Source: Comamonas sp. (GTDB lineage: Bacteria; Pseudomonadota; Gammaproteobacteria; Burkholderiales; Burkholderiaceae_C). Taken from it: 64,000 bases of DNA. Under the pieces are notes generated by a model that had not been told where the DNA came from, did not search any database, and saw nothing but the letters and a program-made list of their open reading frames with translations. Shown here in pieces: positions 1-8,762 of the stretch. The stretch lies in assembly GCA_031277805.1 (NCBI GenBank), contig JAITLR010000009.1:62001-126000 (forward strand), written 5' to 3'. The position numbers and the translations under genes are program-made. Numbering within the stretch: the stretch's first letter is position 1; every line of letters starts with the position of its first letter.

Positions 1-147
1 AGCCGCGCCGTGAATCGCATCCAGCGATTTGGGAAAGCTCGTGACCAGGCGCCACTGCATCAATTCCTGGGCGTGTACAGCAGGTGCCATTCCCGCAGCC
101 AGCACACCAGCCATGCCCACATGTTTGACGAGTGAGCGACGATCCAT
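1..147 (-). CDS. TRAP transporter substrate-binding protein, N-terminal part
   Basis: This is the first 49 codons of a gene that runs off the left edge. The protein starts MDRRSLVKHVGMAG, a Tat-like or Sec signal ending near VHAQE, and continues with QWRLVTSFPKSLD, typical of periplasmic receptors of TRAP carboxylate transporters (DctP/TakP type). The ATG at 147 has a GGAGAG ribosome site just upstream. TRAP receptors hand small organic or keto acids to a two-part membrane permease; no permease gene is visible in this window, so the ligand cannot be guessed. Confidence 0.75.
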   Translation of the reverse strand, partial: MDRRSLVKHVGMAGVLAAGMAPAVHAQELMQWRLVTSFPKSLDAIHGAA

Positions 148-334
148 GAATATCTCTCCGCTAGTAGTTGTTGATTGCCCTGGCGTCGGAGCGTACCTGC
201 AATCTCCTTTTGTCGTTCGGAGATTGCAGCCGGTCCTTGCCGCAGTCCGGGCGCAAACCTCGGCCATTCTAGGAACGCATGCGCAGCCCGTGGGAAGATT
301 CGTGGCCGCCGTCAGTTTTCTTCTCACACGGTGC

Positions 335-364
335 AAGAAAAAAGGCTCTTCGGGGAAGAGCCTT
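335..364 (-). terminator. Rho-independent terminator of the dxs operon
   Basis: A 10-bp perfect stem (342-351 with 355-364, 3-nt loop) is followed on the minus strand by a run of six T. It lies 19 bp after the dxs stop codon and should end the xseB-ispA-dxs transcript. Confidence 0.85.
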
Positions 365-382
365 GATTCAATCGCCATGCAC

Positions 383-2248
383 TCAGTCTGCCAGACGCTT
401 GCGGATCGATGCTTCGATGCCTGCGGCGTCCAGACCCTGCAGCGCCAGCAGCTTGGCGGGGTCCCCATGTTCGATGAACTGATCGGGCAGGCCCAGTTGC
501 AAGACATTCTTGCTCAGGCCATGAGCAGCCAGGGTTTCAAGCACGGCACTGCCGGCTCCGCCCATGATGCTGCCCTCTTCCAACGTGACAATCAGCTCGT
601 GCTCGGCCGCAATCTGCAGCAGCAAGTCTTCATCCAGCGGCTTGGCCCAGCGCATATTGGCAACCGTGGCGTCCAGTGCTTCGGCAGCCTGCAAGGCCGG
701 ATACAGCAGCGTGCCGAAAGCCAGAATCGCCACTTTCTTGGTCGCGCTTTCGCGGCGGATTTCGCCCTTGCCAAAGGGCAGGCCTTCCAGGCTTTCCAGC
801 GGCGCCACGCCCACACCGGCGCCGCGCGGATAGCGCACGCAGACAGGGTGATTCTGTTCATAGGCAGCAGTCAGCAGCTGGCGTGTTTCGCGCTCATCGG
901 CCGGGCAGGCCATGCTCATGTTCGGGACGCAGCGCACAAAAGCGATGTCATAGGCACCGGCATGGGTCGCACCATCGGCACCGACCAGACCAGCGCGGTC
1001 CAACGCAAACACCACGGGCAGATTCTGCAGTGCCACGTCGTGAATCAGCTGGTCATAGGCACGCTGCAAAAAGGTGGAATAGATGGCCACGACGGGCTTG
1101 ACGCCTTCGCAGGCCATACCGCCCGCGAAGGTCACCGCATGCTGCTCGGCAATGCCCACGTCGTAGTAGCGACCGGGAAAGCGCTTGTGGAACTCCACCA
1201 TGCCCGAGCCTTCGCGCATGGCTGGTGTGATGCCCACCAGGCGCTGATCCTTGGCGGCCATGTCACAAAGCCACTGGCCGAAGACCTGGGTGAAGGTCTG
1301 CTTGGGCGGCGTGGCCGGCTTGACCAGGCCCACGCTGGGGTCGAACTTGCCGGGACCGTGATAGGCGATAGGGTCGGCCTCGGCCAGCTTGTAGCCCTGC
1401 CCCTTTTTGGTGACCACATGCAGAAACTGCGGGCCCTTCAGGCCCTTGATGTTTTCCAGCGTGGGAATCAGCGAATCGAGGTCATGGCCATCAATGGGAC
1501 CGATGTAGTTGAACCCGAACTGCTCGAACATCGTGGCAGGCACGACCATGCCCTTGGCCTGCTGCTCCAGGCGCTTGGCCAGCTCCAGCAGCGGCGGCAC
1601 CTGCTTGAGCACGCTCTTGCCCACATCACGGGCCTTGGCATAGAACTGGCCACTCATCAGCTGCGCCAGATAGCGGTTCAGCGCACCCACGGGCGGGCTG
1701 ATGCTCATATCGTTGTCGTTGAGGATGACCAGTAGGTTGGCGTCGTGCACGCCACCGTTGTTCAGTGCCTCGAAGGCCATGCCGGCCGTCATCGCACCGT
1801 CGCCGATCACGGCAATGGCGCGGCGGTCTTCGCCCTTTTGCTTGGCCGCCAGGGCCATGCCCAGAGCTGCCGAGATGCTGGTGGACGAGTGAGCCGTGCC
1901 AAAAGTGTCGTACTCGCTCTCCACACGCTGGGGGAAGCCCGACAGACCGCCGAGCTGACGCAGCGTACCCATGCGATCACGGCGACCGGTCAGGATCTTG
2001 TGGGGATAGGTCTGGTGGCCCACGTCCCAGACGATGCGGTCATAAGGCGTGTTGAACACCGTGTGCAGCGCCACCGTCAGTTCCACCGTGCCCAGATTGG
2101 AGCTCAGATGACCACCGGTCTTGGAGACACTGTCGATCACATAGGTGCGCAGTTCCGCCGCCAGCGTCTTGAGCTGGGCACGCGACAGGCGACGCATGGC
2201 TTCAGGATCATCAATGTTCTGCAGCAGAGAATAAGTGTTCGTGGACAT
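383..2248 (-). CDS. dxs: 1-deoxy-D-xylulose-5-phosphate synthase
   Basis: Dxs joins pyruvate and glyceraldehyde 3-phosphate, using thiamine diphosphate, as the first step of the MEP isoprenoid pathway. The 621-residue length is normal. Seen: GGHLSSNLG near residue 46, DVGHQ near 76, the thiamine-binding IGDGAMTAG near 148 with NDNDMSIS downstream, and the central [10 protein letters not shown] pyrimidine-binding region. It is last in an operon after xseB and ispA, an order common in proteobacteria, and is followed by a strong terminator. Confidence 0.97.
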   Translation of the reverse strand: MSTNTYSLLQNIDDPEAMRRLSRAQLKTLAAELRTYVIDSVSKTGGHLSSNLGTVELTVALHTVFNTPYDRIVWDVGHQTYPHKILTGRRDRMGTLRQLGGLSGFPQRVESEYDTFGTAHSSTSISAALGMALAAKQKGEDRRAIAVIGDGAMTAGMAFEALNNGGVHDANLLVILNDNDMSISPPVGALNRYLAQLMSGQFYAKARDVGKSVLKQVPPLLELAKRLEQQAKGMVVPATMFEQFGFNYIGPIDGHDLDSLIPTLENIKGLKGPQFLHVVTKKGQGYKLAEADPIAYHGPGKFDPSVGLVKPATPPKQTFTQVFGQWLCDMAAKDQRLVGITPAMREGSGMVEFHKRFPGRYYDVGIAEQHAVTFAGGMACEGVKPVVAIYSTFLQRAYDQLIHDVALQNLPVVFALDRAGLVGADGATHAGAYDIAFVRCVPNMSMACPADERETRQLLTAAYEQNHPVCVRYPRGAGVGVAPLESLEGLPFGKGEIRRESATKKVAILAFGTLLYPALQAAEALDATVANMRWAKPLDEDLLLQIAAEHELIVTLEEGSIMGGAGSAVLETLAAHGLSKNVLQLGLPDQFIEHGDPAKLLALQGLDAAGIEASIRKRLAD

Positions 2249-2320
2249 GATCTATATTTTTAGTAGCTGCTCGCGCTTGCCAGCATTGGGTTTGAGGGCT
2301 TTTTGACGAATATTTATAGA

Positions 2321-2396
2321 ACTTGCGCAAACAAGGATGAGTCAAGATGGCCTTCTTGTGGAAAAGCACTTGCCTGAACCTGATTGGCACAAGTCG
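2321..2396. repeat. Palindrome-ended intergenic repeat (copy A)
   Basis: The element opens with ACTTGCGCAAACAAG and closes with a CTTGCCTGAACCTGATTGGC block followed by ACAAGT. A second copy at 28413-28505 has the same two ends (ACTTACGCAAACAAG and GGCGTAAGT) around a different middle. The outer 8 to 9 bases are inverted repeats. It lies between ispA and dxs, so the operon transcript would carry it. The 2249-2320 stretch also holds a worn copy of the AGCTGCTAGCGC-type repeat. Confidence 0.65.
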
Positions 2397-2400
2397 TAAT

Positions 2401-3342
2401 TCAGTGCGTGCGCTGCACCACCATATCCGCCAATGCCGCCAGTGCCTGCGTGTCGGGCAGACCGCTGCGCGCCAGTGCCGCATGGGCTTGCTGACGCAGC
2501 TCCTCCGCGTGAGCCCTGGCTCGCTCCAGCCCCAGCAGCGAGACATAGGTGGGCTTGTCGTTGGCCGCATCCTTGCCCGCCGTCTTGCCCAATGTTGCCG
2601 AGTCTGCCACCACATCCAGAATGTCGTCGACCACCTGGAATGCCACACCCAGCGCCTGGCCGTATTCGGTCAACGCATCCAGCGCCTGCGCGTCGGTCCT
2701 GGCATTGCAGGCAGCGCCCATCAGCACGCTGCCCAGCAGCAAGGCGCCGGTCTTTAGGCGGTGCATTTCACGCAGCTGCGTTTCGGTCAGTTGCTTGCCC
2801 ACACTGGCCAGATCGATGGCCTGGCCGCCAGCCATGCCCTGGCTACCGGCCGCCGCGCCCAACAGACGGCACAACCTGGCCTGCATGGAACATGGAACTT
2901 CTTCGCCTTCCGGCAGCAGCAGCTCGAAAGCCAGGGCCTGCAGGGCATCGCCCGCCAGCAAGGCAGAAGATTCTCCGAACTGCACATGCACGGTAGGCTT
3001 GCCACGGCGCAGCACGTCGTTGTCCATGCAGGGCATGTCGTCGTGCACCAGCGAATAGGCATGGATCAGCTCGACCGCGCAACCAGCGCGCAGCGTGGCC
3101 GCACTCTGCCCGCCCACGGCTTCGGAGGCCGCCCAGACCAGCAGCGGGCGCAGGCGCTTGCCACCATCGAGCACGGCGTAGCGCATGGCTTCGCCCAGAC
3201 CCGCAGGTGCACAGACGCCAACCCAGCGCGACAGCGCATCTTCGGTGCGTGCCAGGCGCTCGGTCATCCAGGAGGAAAAATCCAGGGCTGTCGCGCCCAT
3301 GTTCAGAGAAGGCTGCTGTTCGGCAATCATTGATTCATTCAT
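2401..3342 (-). CDS. ispA: Polyprenyl (farnesyl) diphosphate synthase
   Basis: IspA condenses DMAPP and IPP to geranyl and then farnesyl diphosphate. Both aspartate-rich Mg-binding motifs are visible: DDMPCMDND near residue 101 and DDILD near 240, plus GGKRLRPLL near 60. The 313 residues are slightly longer than the usual about 295, and the extra sequence is at the N-terminus, so a later start (M15 or M26) is possible because no clear ribosome site marks 3342. It sits 35 bp after xseB and before dxs, the same pathway. Confidence 0.93.
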   Translation of the reverse strand: MNESMIAEQQPSLNMGATALDFSSWMTERLARTEDALSRWVGVCAPAGLGEAMRYAVLDGGKRLRPLLVWAASEAVGGQSAATLRAGCAVELIHAYSLVHDDMPCMDNDVLRRGKPTVHVQFGESSALLAGDALQALAFELLLPEGEEVPCSMQARLCRLLGAAAGSQGMAGGQAIDLASVGKQLTETQLREMHRLKTGALLLGSVLMGAACNARTDAQALDALTEYGQALGVAFQVVDDILDVVADSATLGKTAGKDAANDKPTYVSLLGLERARAHAEELRQQAHAALARSGLPDTQALAALADMVVQRTH

Positions 3343-3377
3343 GGCTGATGCTGGGCTGTTTCAGAGAGCGAAGTCGG

Positions 3378-3617
3378 CTAATCCTGCGTCCAGGCCGACA
3401 ACTGGCCCTCATCCAGCACCTTCACCTGCTCCTGCACCGCTTCCAGCTGGCTGCGGCAAAAGCCCAGCAACTGGGCTGCGCGCTGATAGCCGCTGAGCAT
3501 CTGCTCCAGCGGCAGCTGTCCCGACTCGATCTGCGCAATCAGCTGTTCCAGCTCTTGCAGAGCGGCTTCATAGCTGGCGGGTTGGTCGGCTTTTTTGGCG
3601 GCAGCGGCCTTGGGCAT
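3378..3617 (-). CDS. xseB: Exodeoxyribonuclease VII small subunit
   Basis: The 79-residue protein begins MPKAAAAKK and contains [20 protein letters not shown] and [13 protein letters not shown], the conserved helical hairpin of XseB, which binds XseA to form the single-strand-specific nuclease. I chose the ATG at 3617 because the family signature starts soon after it; a longer open frame upstream has no family likeness. It is the first gene of the xseB-ispA-dxs operon. Confidence 0.93.
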   Translation of the reverse strand: MPKAAAAKKADQPASYEAALQELEQLIAQIESGQLPLEQMLSGYQRAAQLLGFCRSQLEAVQEQVKVLDEGQLSAWTQD

Positions 3618-3836
3618 GGGCGGTGTAGAGCAGTGTTGGACGGAAACGACGATTTTAGGCGCCCCCGTCGGCTTGGTGCGCAATGCCCGCAAACTCCCTG
3701 ACGCAACAAGAAAATCCCCGATTGCAGATCCGCTGTACAAGCCACCCTGGCAAGGCTGCACAACGGTTGACATCTGGCTGACCGGCGCCGACGCACTCAA
3801 TACACGCACCGGAAAAACGGAAATAACCCCACCAGC

Positions 3837-3958
3837 TATAATCCCATTCCCGTCAAGCCGGCCCCATGCTTGGTCATCCTGGTCGGGCACTGAGTCAAGG
3901 CCGTTGCCCTGACGTCTTGCCTGATTGTCATGTCCAGACAAGGCCGGTTTCGTTTTTT
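3837..3958 (+). promoter_or_regulatory. Candidate promoter and structured leader or small RNA
   Basis: The 394-bp gap between xseB and the Rieske gene contains a perfect TATAAT (3837-3842), though no good -35 box 17 bp before it. Downstream, CCGGCC (3858-3863) can pair with GGCCGG (3942-3947), and a local hairpin with TTGTC/GACAA and GCC/GGC arms lies at 3921-3944. A T-rich run ending in six T follows at 3948-3958. This would suit a roughly 107-nt RNA or an attenuator before the Rieske gene. A further small CTCCC/GGGGAG hairpin lies near 3980. Confidence 0.35.
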
Positions 3959-4011
3959 ACCGCGTGCGCACGTGCACCCTCCCTGTGGGGAGTCTTTAGG
4001 TCAGGTCATCC

Positions 4012-5151
4012 ATGTCTGATTTAAGTCTTCAACTGCAGCAGGCCGCAAGCCAACTACCAGTTTCAAGTTATTTCGACGAAGCGCTGTTTCAGCGTGAGTT
4101 GGAAACCATTTTCAAGCGCGGACCGCGCTATGTCGGCCATGAGCTTGCAATCCCCGAGATAGGCGACTACTACGCCCTTCCTCAAGAGAAGGAGGGGCGC
4201 GCGCTGGTGCGCAATGCCAAAGGCGAGATCGAGCTGATCTCCAACGTCTGCCGCCACCGCCAGGCCGTGATGCTCAAGGGCCGCGGCAATCTGCTGTCCG
4301 AAGGCAAAGGCCATGCGGGCGGCAACATCGTCTGCCCGCTGCACCGCTGGACCTACAGCACCAGCGGCGAGCTTCTGGGCGCGCCCCATTTCAGCCACGA
4401 TCCCTGCCTGAACCTCAACAACTACAAGCTGCGCGAGTGGAATGGCTTGCTGTTCGAGGACAACGGCCGCGACATCGAGGCCGACCTGGCCGGCATGAAT
4501 CTGCGCGAGCAGCTCCAGTTCGACGGTTTCGTGCTCGACCATGTCGAGATGCACGAGTGCAACTACAACTGGAAGACCTTCATCGAGGTCTATCTGGAAG
4601 ACTACCACGTCGGCCCCTTCCATCCCGGTCTGGGCAATTTCGTCACCTGCGACGATCTGAAGTGGGAATTCGCCAAGGAATACTCGGTGCAGACCGTGGG
4701 CGTGGCCCCAAGCTTCGGCAATCCCGGCTCGGACACCTACAAGAAGTGGCACGAGGTGCTGCTGCAGTACCGCAATGGCGAGCTGCCCGATCGCGGCGCC
4801 ATCTGGCTGACCTACTACCCCCACATCATGGTGGAGTGGTACCCACATGTGCTGACGGTCTCGACCCTGCACCCGGTTGCCGTGGACAAGACGCTGAACG
4901 TGGTGGAGTTCTACTACCCCGAGGAAATCGCGGCCTTCGAGCCCGAATTCGTCGCCGCGCAAAAGGCCGCCTATATGGAGACCTGCATCGAGGACGATGA
5001 AATTGCCGAGCGCATGGACGCGGGCCGCAAGGCCTTGTTCGAGCGTGGCGACAACGAGGTCGGCCCCTACCAAAGCCCCATGGAAGATGGCATGCAGCAC
5101 TTCCATGAGTGGTATCGCAGTGCCCTGGGTGACGCTGTACCCCAACGCTGA
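4012..5151 (+). CDS. Rieske non-heme iron oxygenase, alpha subunit
   Basis: This is an aromatic ring-hydroxylating oxygenase large subunit. The Rieske 2Fe-2S ligands are C80-x-H82 (CRHR) and C108-x2-H111 (CPLH). The catalytic iron motif EDYHVGPFHPG, near residues 196-206, supplies D197, H199 and H204. The 379-residue length fits single-component alpha subunits. No ferredoxin, reductase or beta subunit is adjacent, so the electron donor must be encoded elsewhere; the reductase at 54826 is a possible but unlinked partner. The substrate cannot be told from sequence. Confidence 0.88.
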   Translation: MSDLSLQLQQAASQLPVSSYFDEALFQRELETIFKRGPRYVGHELAIPEIGDYYALPQEKEGRALVRNAKGEIELISNVCRHRQAVMLKGRGNLLSEGKGHAGGNIVCPLHRWTYSTSGELLGAPHFSHDPCLNLNNYKLREWNGLLFEDNGRDIEADLAGMNLREQLQFDGFVLDHVEMHECNYNWKTFIEVYLEDYHVGPFHPGLGNFVTCDDLKWEFAKEYSVQTVGVAPSFGNPGSDTYKKWHEVLLQYRNGELPDRGAIWLTYYPHIMVEWYPHVLTVSTLHPVAVDKTLNVVEFYYPEEIAAFEPEFVAAQKAAYMETCIEDDEIAERMDAGRKALFERGDNEVGPYQSPMEDGMQHFHEWYRSALGDAVPQR

Positions 5152-5173
5152 TTAGAGAAAATCTCTACAAAAC

Positions 5174-5217
5174 AATAGCTGCTAGCGCATAACCCATAAG
5201 CGCAGCAGCTATTTTTT
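5174..5217 (+). terminator. Terminator built from an intergenic repeat
   Basis: AATAGCTGCT with AGCGC pairs with GCGC and AGCAGCTATT, followed by six T. The stem is the AGCTGCTAGCGC repeat that recurs across the window, here working as an intrinsic terminator after the Rieske gene. Confidence 0.75.
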
Positions 5218-5236
5218 ATGCTGAATTGAGTGAGTT

Positions 5237-6151
5237 ATGAGAGCCCTGTGGATGGTGCTGGCCGCGCTGATTTTTGCGGTCATGAGTGTGTGTGTGAAGT
5301 TTGCATCCAGGGACTTCAATGCAGCAGAGATCATTTTCTATCGCGGCCTGGTCAGCATGGCCCTTCTGGCTCTGCTGGCGCGCCACAGCGGTGTGACGCT
5401 AGCTACCCGATATCCGCGTGAACACGCTTGGCGCAGCCTTGTCGGCGTGATCTCCATGGGGGCCTGGTTCTATGCCATCGGCCATCTGCCACTGGCCACG
5501 GCCACCACGCTCAATTCCATGAGCAGCATCTGGATGGCCGTCTTTCTGATTACCCAGGGACTGTGGATGCGACACACCCTGCGCAAATCCTACGCTGCCC
5601 AGCCCGAAACGCGCCGCGCCATCCCGCCCTTTCCCTGGGCATTGGTTGGCACCGTCTTCCTGGGCTTCATCGGCGTGTTGCTGGTGCTGCGCCCCAGCAG
5701 CGCGCCGACCAGCGAGTGGATTCCGGCCATGGGCGGCCTGTTTGGCGGCATGTTCGCGGCCATGGCCTATATGCAGGTCAGCACCCTGTCCCGCCTGGGC
5801 GAACCCGAAACCCGCGTGGTGTTCTACTTCTCCCTGGGTTCGGCCGTCGCCGGCGGCATCACCATGCTGTTTACCGGCATCTCGCCCTTCCCCGGCTGGA
5901 GCACTCTGTGGCTGCTGCCTGTGGGCGTACTGGCCGCCGTGGCCCAGGTCTGCATGACCAAGGCCTACGCCTCCGCAGAGACCAAGCGCAACACCCTGGT
6001 TGTGGCCAATCTGCAGTATTCGGGCATTGTGTTCGCCGCCCTGCTGAGCCTGATGCTGTTTGGCGAGAGCATTCCCCTGATCGGCTGGGTCGGCATTGTG
6101 CTGATCGTCATCAGCGGCGCTGCGGCAACCGCGCTGCGATCGAGAAGTTGA
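5237..6151 (+). CDS. EamA/DMT-family transporter
   Basis: The 304-residue protein has about ten hydrophobic segments in two EamA halves (first from MVLAALIFAVMSVCVKF, second from WALVGTVFLGFIGVLLVL). This fold belongs to drug/metabolite exporters of the inner membrane. The conserved YRGLVSM and LNSMSSIWMAV stretches support the family. Substrate unknown. It follows the Rieske gene after a terminator and so is probably transcribed separately. Confidence 0.88.
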   Translation: MRALWMVLAALIFAVMSVCVKFASRDFNAAEIIFYRGLVSMALLALLARHSGVTLATRYPREHAWRSLVGVISMGAWFYAIGHLPLATATTLNSMSSIWMAVFLITQGLWMRHTLRKSYAAQPETRRAIPPFPWALVGTVFLGFIGVLLVLRPSSAPTSEWIPAMGGLFGGMFAAMAYMQVSTLSRLGEPETRVVFYFSLGSAVAGGITMLFTGISPFPGWSTLWLLPVGVLAAVAQVCMTKAYASAETKRNTLVVANLQYSGIVFAALLSLMLFGESIPLIGWVGIVLIVISGAAATALRSRS

Positions 6152-6228
6152 CCCCCTGAGCGGCTGCGCCGCTTCCCCCAGGGGACGGCACCTTCGGTGC
6201 GGGGCGGCCCTTCCTCGGTGCCCCTGGC
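6152..6228 (+). repeat. GC-rich post-stop repeat, copy 1
   Basis: Starts at the base after the EamA stop codon with CCCCCTGAGCGGCTGCGCCG, then a GGGGACGGCACC block, and ends with GGGGCGGCCCTT and CTCGGTGCCCC. Contains several self-complementary segments (AGCGGC/GCCGCT, GGCACC/GGTGC). Five other copies lie in the same position relative to a plus-strand gene. The rest of 6229-6326 shows nothing further beyond the leader of sseA. Confidence 0.75.
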
Positions 6229-6326
6229 GAAAGAGACGATGCTTGCAGTGCCGGAAGGTTCAGGCAGGCGCCCACTAGCCGGCTTGGCGCCCGCATAATG
6301 AATCGTAATTTCCGGAGCGCTCACCC

Positions 6327-7250
6327 ATGACCATCACGCCTTCCCTGCCCGCACCCGGGCGCTATGACACCCTGATTTCCGTCGAACAACTGGCCCGGCT
6401 CCAGGCCAGCGGCAAGCCCCTGATGGTGTTTGACTGCAGCTTCGACCTCATGAACCCGCCTGCCGGACATGAGCAATACCTGCAGGCCCATATCCCAGAC
6501 GCTGTTTTTGCCGACCTTGACAAAAACCTCAGCGCCGCACATGGCGTGCCTGGCGAAAACGGCCAGGTCGCCACCAGCGCCCAGGCGGCCTCGGGCGGGC
6601 GCCATCCATTGCCCAGCCGCGAGCGCTTTGCGGTCTGGCTCTCCTCCATCGGCTTTGCCAACGATATGCAGGCCGTCGTCTACGACCGCAACGGCTGCAA
6701 CTACTGCGGCCGCCTGTGGTGGATGCTGCGCTGGGCTGGCCATGACGCCGTGGCCGTGCTCGACGGCGGCCTCCAAGCCTGGCAGGCCGGCGGCCAGAAC
6801 GTCAGCAGCAGTGAAGAGCCCTGCCGCTTTCAAGCCAACTTCGAGCTGGGCCAGCCACTGGAAACGCTCAAGACCGTCGGCCAGGTCGAATCAGACCTGG
6901 GGCAACCCACGCAGACCTTGATCGATGCCCGCGCTCCCGCCCGCTATCGCGGCGAGGTCGAGCCGCTGGACCCCGTCGCCGGTCATATCCCCGGCGCGCT
7001 CAACCGGCCTTTCTCCAGCAATATCGCCGCCGACGGCCGCTTCAAACCTGCGGCCTTGCTCAAGGCTGAGTTTGACGAGCTGCTGGCAGGCCGAGACCCG
7101 GCCAGCGTGGTCCACCAATGCGGCAGCGGCGTCAGCGCCACGCCCAATGTGCTGGCCATGCGCATTGCCGGCTTTGCCCCCACCGCCCTGTTTGCCGGCA
7201 GTTGGAGCGAATGGTGCAGCCAGCCTGACCGCCCTGCCGAGCGGGGGTAA
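6327..7250 (+). CDS. sseA: 3-mercaptopyruvate/thiosulfate sulfurtransferase
   Basis: This two-rhodanese-domain enzyme moves sulfur from mercaptopyruvate or thiosulfate to an acceptor through a cysteine persulfide. The inactive N-terminal domain spans about residues 15-150 and the catalytic one about 165-300. The active-site loop reads CGSGVSA, like the CGSGVTA of mercaptopyruvate sulfurtransferases rather than the CRKGVT of thiosulfate enzymes. Also seen: DARAPARYRGEVEP and GHIPGA. Length 307 residues, normal. Confidence 0.88.
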   Translation: MTITPSLPAPGRYDTLISVEQLARLQASGKPLMVFDCSFDLMNPPAGHEQYLQAHIPDAVFADLDKNLSAAHGVPGENGQVATSAQAASGGRHPLPSRERFAVWLSSIGFANDMQAVVYDRNGCNYCGRLWWMLRWAGHDAVAVLDGGLQAWQAGGQNVSSSEEPCRFQANFELGQPLETLKTVGQVESDLGQPTQTLIDARAPARYRGEVEPLDPVAGHIPGALNRPFSSNIAADGRFKPAALLKAEFDELLAGRDPASVVHQCGSGVSATPNVLAMRIAGFAPTALFAGSWSEWCSQPDRPAERG

Positions 7251-7650
7251 GAACCTGCTCACGCGCCAGGAGCGCACAGGGAATGCATGGGCTATCAAAC
7301 CACAAGGACAGACCTCAGGTCATGACTGACCCATGCTCCCAGATAAGGAGCAAATACCGCTTTATTCATGCCATAGCCCTTGCTCGCGAGGGTTCACAAT
7401 CTGCGGCATGCAGTCAAAACCTGTGAATCATCCCCGCTCGGCGGACCAGGTTCTTGATGTCATCCAGAAGGAAGACACCGAGGTAAGGTAAATCCTACAA
7501 AGACACTTGTGCAACCAGACAGGCTGCACCGCTGCAACCCGACTTCAGTTCGGTCCTGGCCTACAACACAATTCAATCCAACAGATCGAAACATTTTTTG
7601 ACGCTTTGTCCCAAACAAGGTGCGGTCTGTAGAGATTGAAAGGACAGACC
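7251..7650. promoter_or_regulatory. Long leader/regulatory region before flhD
   Basis: This 400-bp gap carries no gene. A hairpin with arms GGTTCACA (7391-7398) and TGTGAATC (7422-7429) encloses a nested CTGC/GCAG stem, and a second short inverted repeat (GCGC-N5-GCGC) lies near 7264-7278. Long regulated upstream regions are normal for flhDC master operons, where many regulators act. I could not assign a convincing -10/-35 pair. Confidence 0.4.
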
Positions 7651-7977
7651 ATGACCAACGAACAACTGCTCGCCGAGATCCGCGAAGCCAACCTCACTTA
7701 CCTGATGCTGGCCCAGACCCTGATCCGCCAGGACAAGGCCGAAGCCGTGTTCCGCCTGGGTCTGAACGAAGAATCCTGTGACCTGCTGGGCTCTTTGTCC
7801 TCGGCACAGGTGCTCAAGCTTGCATCGCGCAACACCCTGCTGGCCAGCTTCCGCGCCGACGATGAAATGGTCTGGAGTCTGCTGACCAACCACAGCAGCA
7901 ACAAGATAGCCAACGCTGCCACCAACACCTTGCACGCCAACATCCTGATGGCCAGCCGTGTCTCCGAAGTGCTCTGA
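7651..7977 (+). CDS. flhD: Flagellar transcriptional activator FlhD
   Basis: FlhD joins FlhC as FlhD4C2, the class I activator of flagellar genes. The 108-residue product MTNEQLLAEIREANLTYLMLAQ and its LLASFRADDEMVWSLL tail match the FlhD helical fold. The ATG at 7651 has AAAGGA nine bases before it; an in-frame TTG at 7636 would lie on top of that ribosome site. It forms an operon with flhC 38 bp downstream. Confidence 0.95.
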   Translation: MTNEQLLAEIREANLTYLMLAQTLIRQDKAEAVFRLGLNEESCDLLGSLSSAQVLKLASRNTLLASFRADDEMVWSLLTNHSSNKIANAATNTLHANILMASRVSEVL

Positions 7978-8015
7978 GCACCTCTGAACCACCCATCCGT
8001 TGTCAGGAGAGATAC

Positions 8016-8567
8016 ATGCCCGCTGCCAAGACTGCCGTGAAAAGCGTTCTGAACGAATCCAAGCAAATCGAGCGCGCTGCCATGCTCATCGAAATGGGCG
8101 CCCGCATGCAGGTGCTGGAATCGGAAACCACACTGTCCTACGAACGCCTGATCCGGCTGTACAAGGAAATCTCGGGCAAGTCCCCCTCCAAGGGCCAGCT
8201 GCCGTTTTCCACCGACTGGTTTCTGACCTGGCAGGAAAACATCCACAGCTCGCTGTTTCTGAACATCTACGAATACCTGTCCAAGGGCGTGGAGCTGGAT
8301 TCTGCCGAGCAGCTGACCAAGGCCTACCGCCTCTATAGCGAGCAGATTCAGGCTGCCGAGCTGGATGTGCTGCTGTCCTTTACCCGCGCCTGGCGCCTGG
8401 TGAAGTTTGTCGATGCGCAGATGCTGACACGCACGCAATGCTCGGTCTGCAAGGGCCAGTTCGTCACCGAGCCCTACGAGAATGCGCGCCACTATCAGTG
8501 CGGACTGTGCAACCCTCCTGCACGTGCCGGCAAGAGCAAGGCTGCGGGTTCCCTCATGTTGCACTGA
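8016..8567 (+). CDS. flhC: Flagellar transcriptional activator FlhC
   Basis: FlhC is the DNA- and zinc-binding partner of FlhD. In the 183-residue protein the four zinc cysteines are C142, C145 (CSVC) and C162, C165 (CGLC). Ribosome site AGGAG lies before the ATG at 8016. No mot, che or flg genes follow: the next gene is ppc on the opposite strand, so the master regulator is separated from its regulon. Confidence 0.95.
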   Translation: MPAAKTAVKSVLNESKQIERAAMLIEMGARMQVLESETTLSYERLIRLYKEISGKSPSKGQLPFSTDWFLTWQENIHSSLFLNIYEYLSKGVELDSAEQLTKAYRLYSEQIQAAELDVLLSFTRAWRLVKFVDAQMLTRTQCSVCKGQFVTEPYENARHYQCGLCNPPARAGKSKAAGSLMLH

Positions 8568-8576
8568 GGGGCCGAC

Positions 8577-8625
8577 TCCCCCTGAGCCGCTGCGCGGCGG
8601 CGCTTGCTTGATGTCTCGCTTCTGG
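8577..8625 (+). repeat. GC-rich post-stop repeat, copy 2 (shortened)
   Basis: CCCCCTGAGCCGCTGCGCGG starts nine bases after the flhC stop. The right half is shortened to GCTTGCTTGATGTCTCGC. Same orientation relative to the gene as the other copies. Confidence 0.6.
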
Positions 8626-8678
8626 AGCGTGCCTGCTTGAAGGCTCTTCAACTTTCATAGCTATTAGCGTCATATACA

Positions 8679-8714
8679 AAAGGGTTTGAAGCATTTAAGT
8701 GCCTCAAACCCTTT
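8679..8714. terminator. Stem-loop between convergent flhC and ppc
   Basis: A perfect 11-bp stem, AAAGGGTTTGA with TCAAACCCTTT, lies between the two convergent genes. It is flanked by AGCTATTAGCG on the left and GGCGCAAGCAGCT on the right, so the whole 8656-8733 region looks like two facing copies of the AGCTGCTAGCGC repeat. It could stop transcription from both sides; it lacks a long U-run. Confidence 0.5.
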
Positions 8715-8762
8715 ATGCATTGGCGCAAGCAGCTCCTGTTTCAGGAGCCACTGCGGTGTTCC

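Noticed and set aside
29..1735. Long open frame (568 codons) on the plus strand
   Set aside because: It is antisense to dxs, has no family motifs, and its openness follows from the GC codon bias of dxs.
3378..3941. 187-codon form of xseB
   Set aside because: XseB likeness covers only the last 79 residues; the extension runs through promoter-like DNA.
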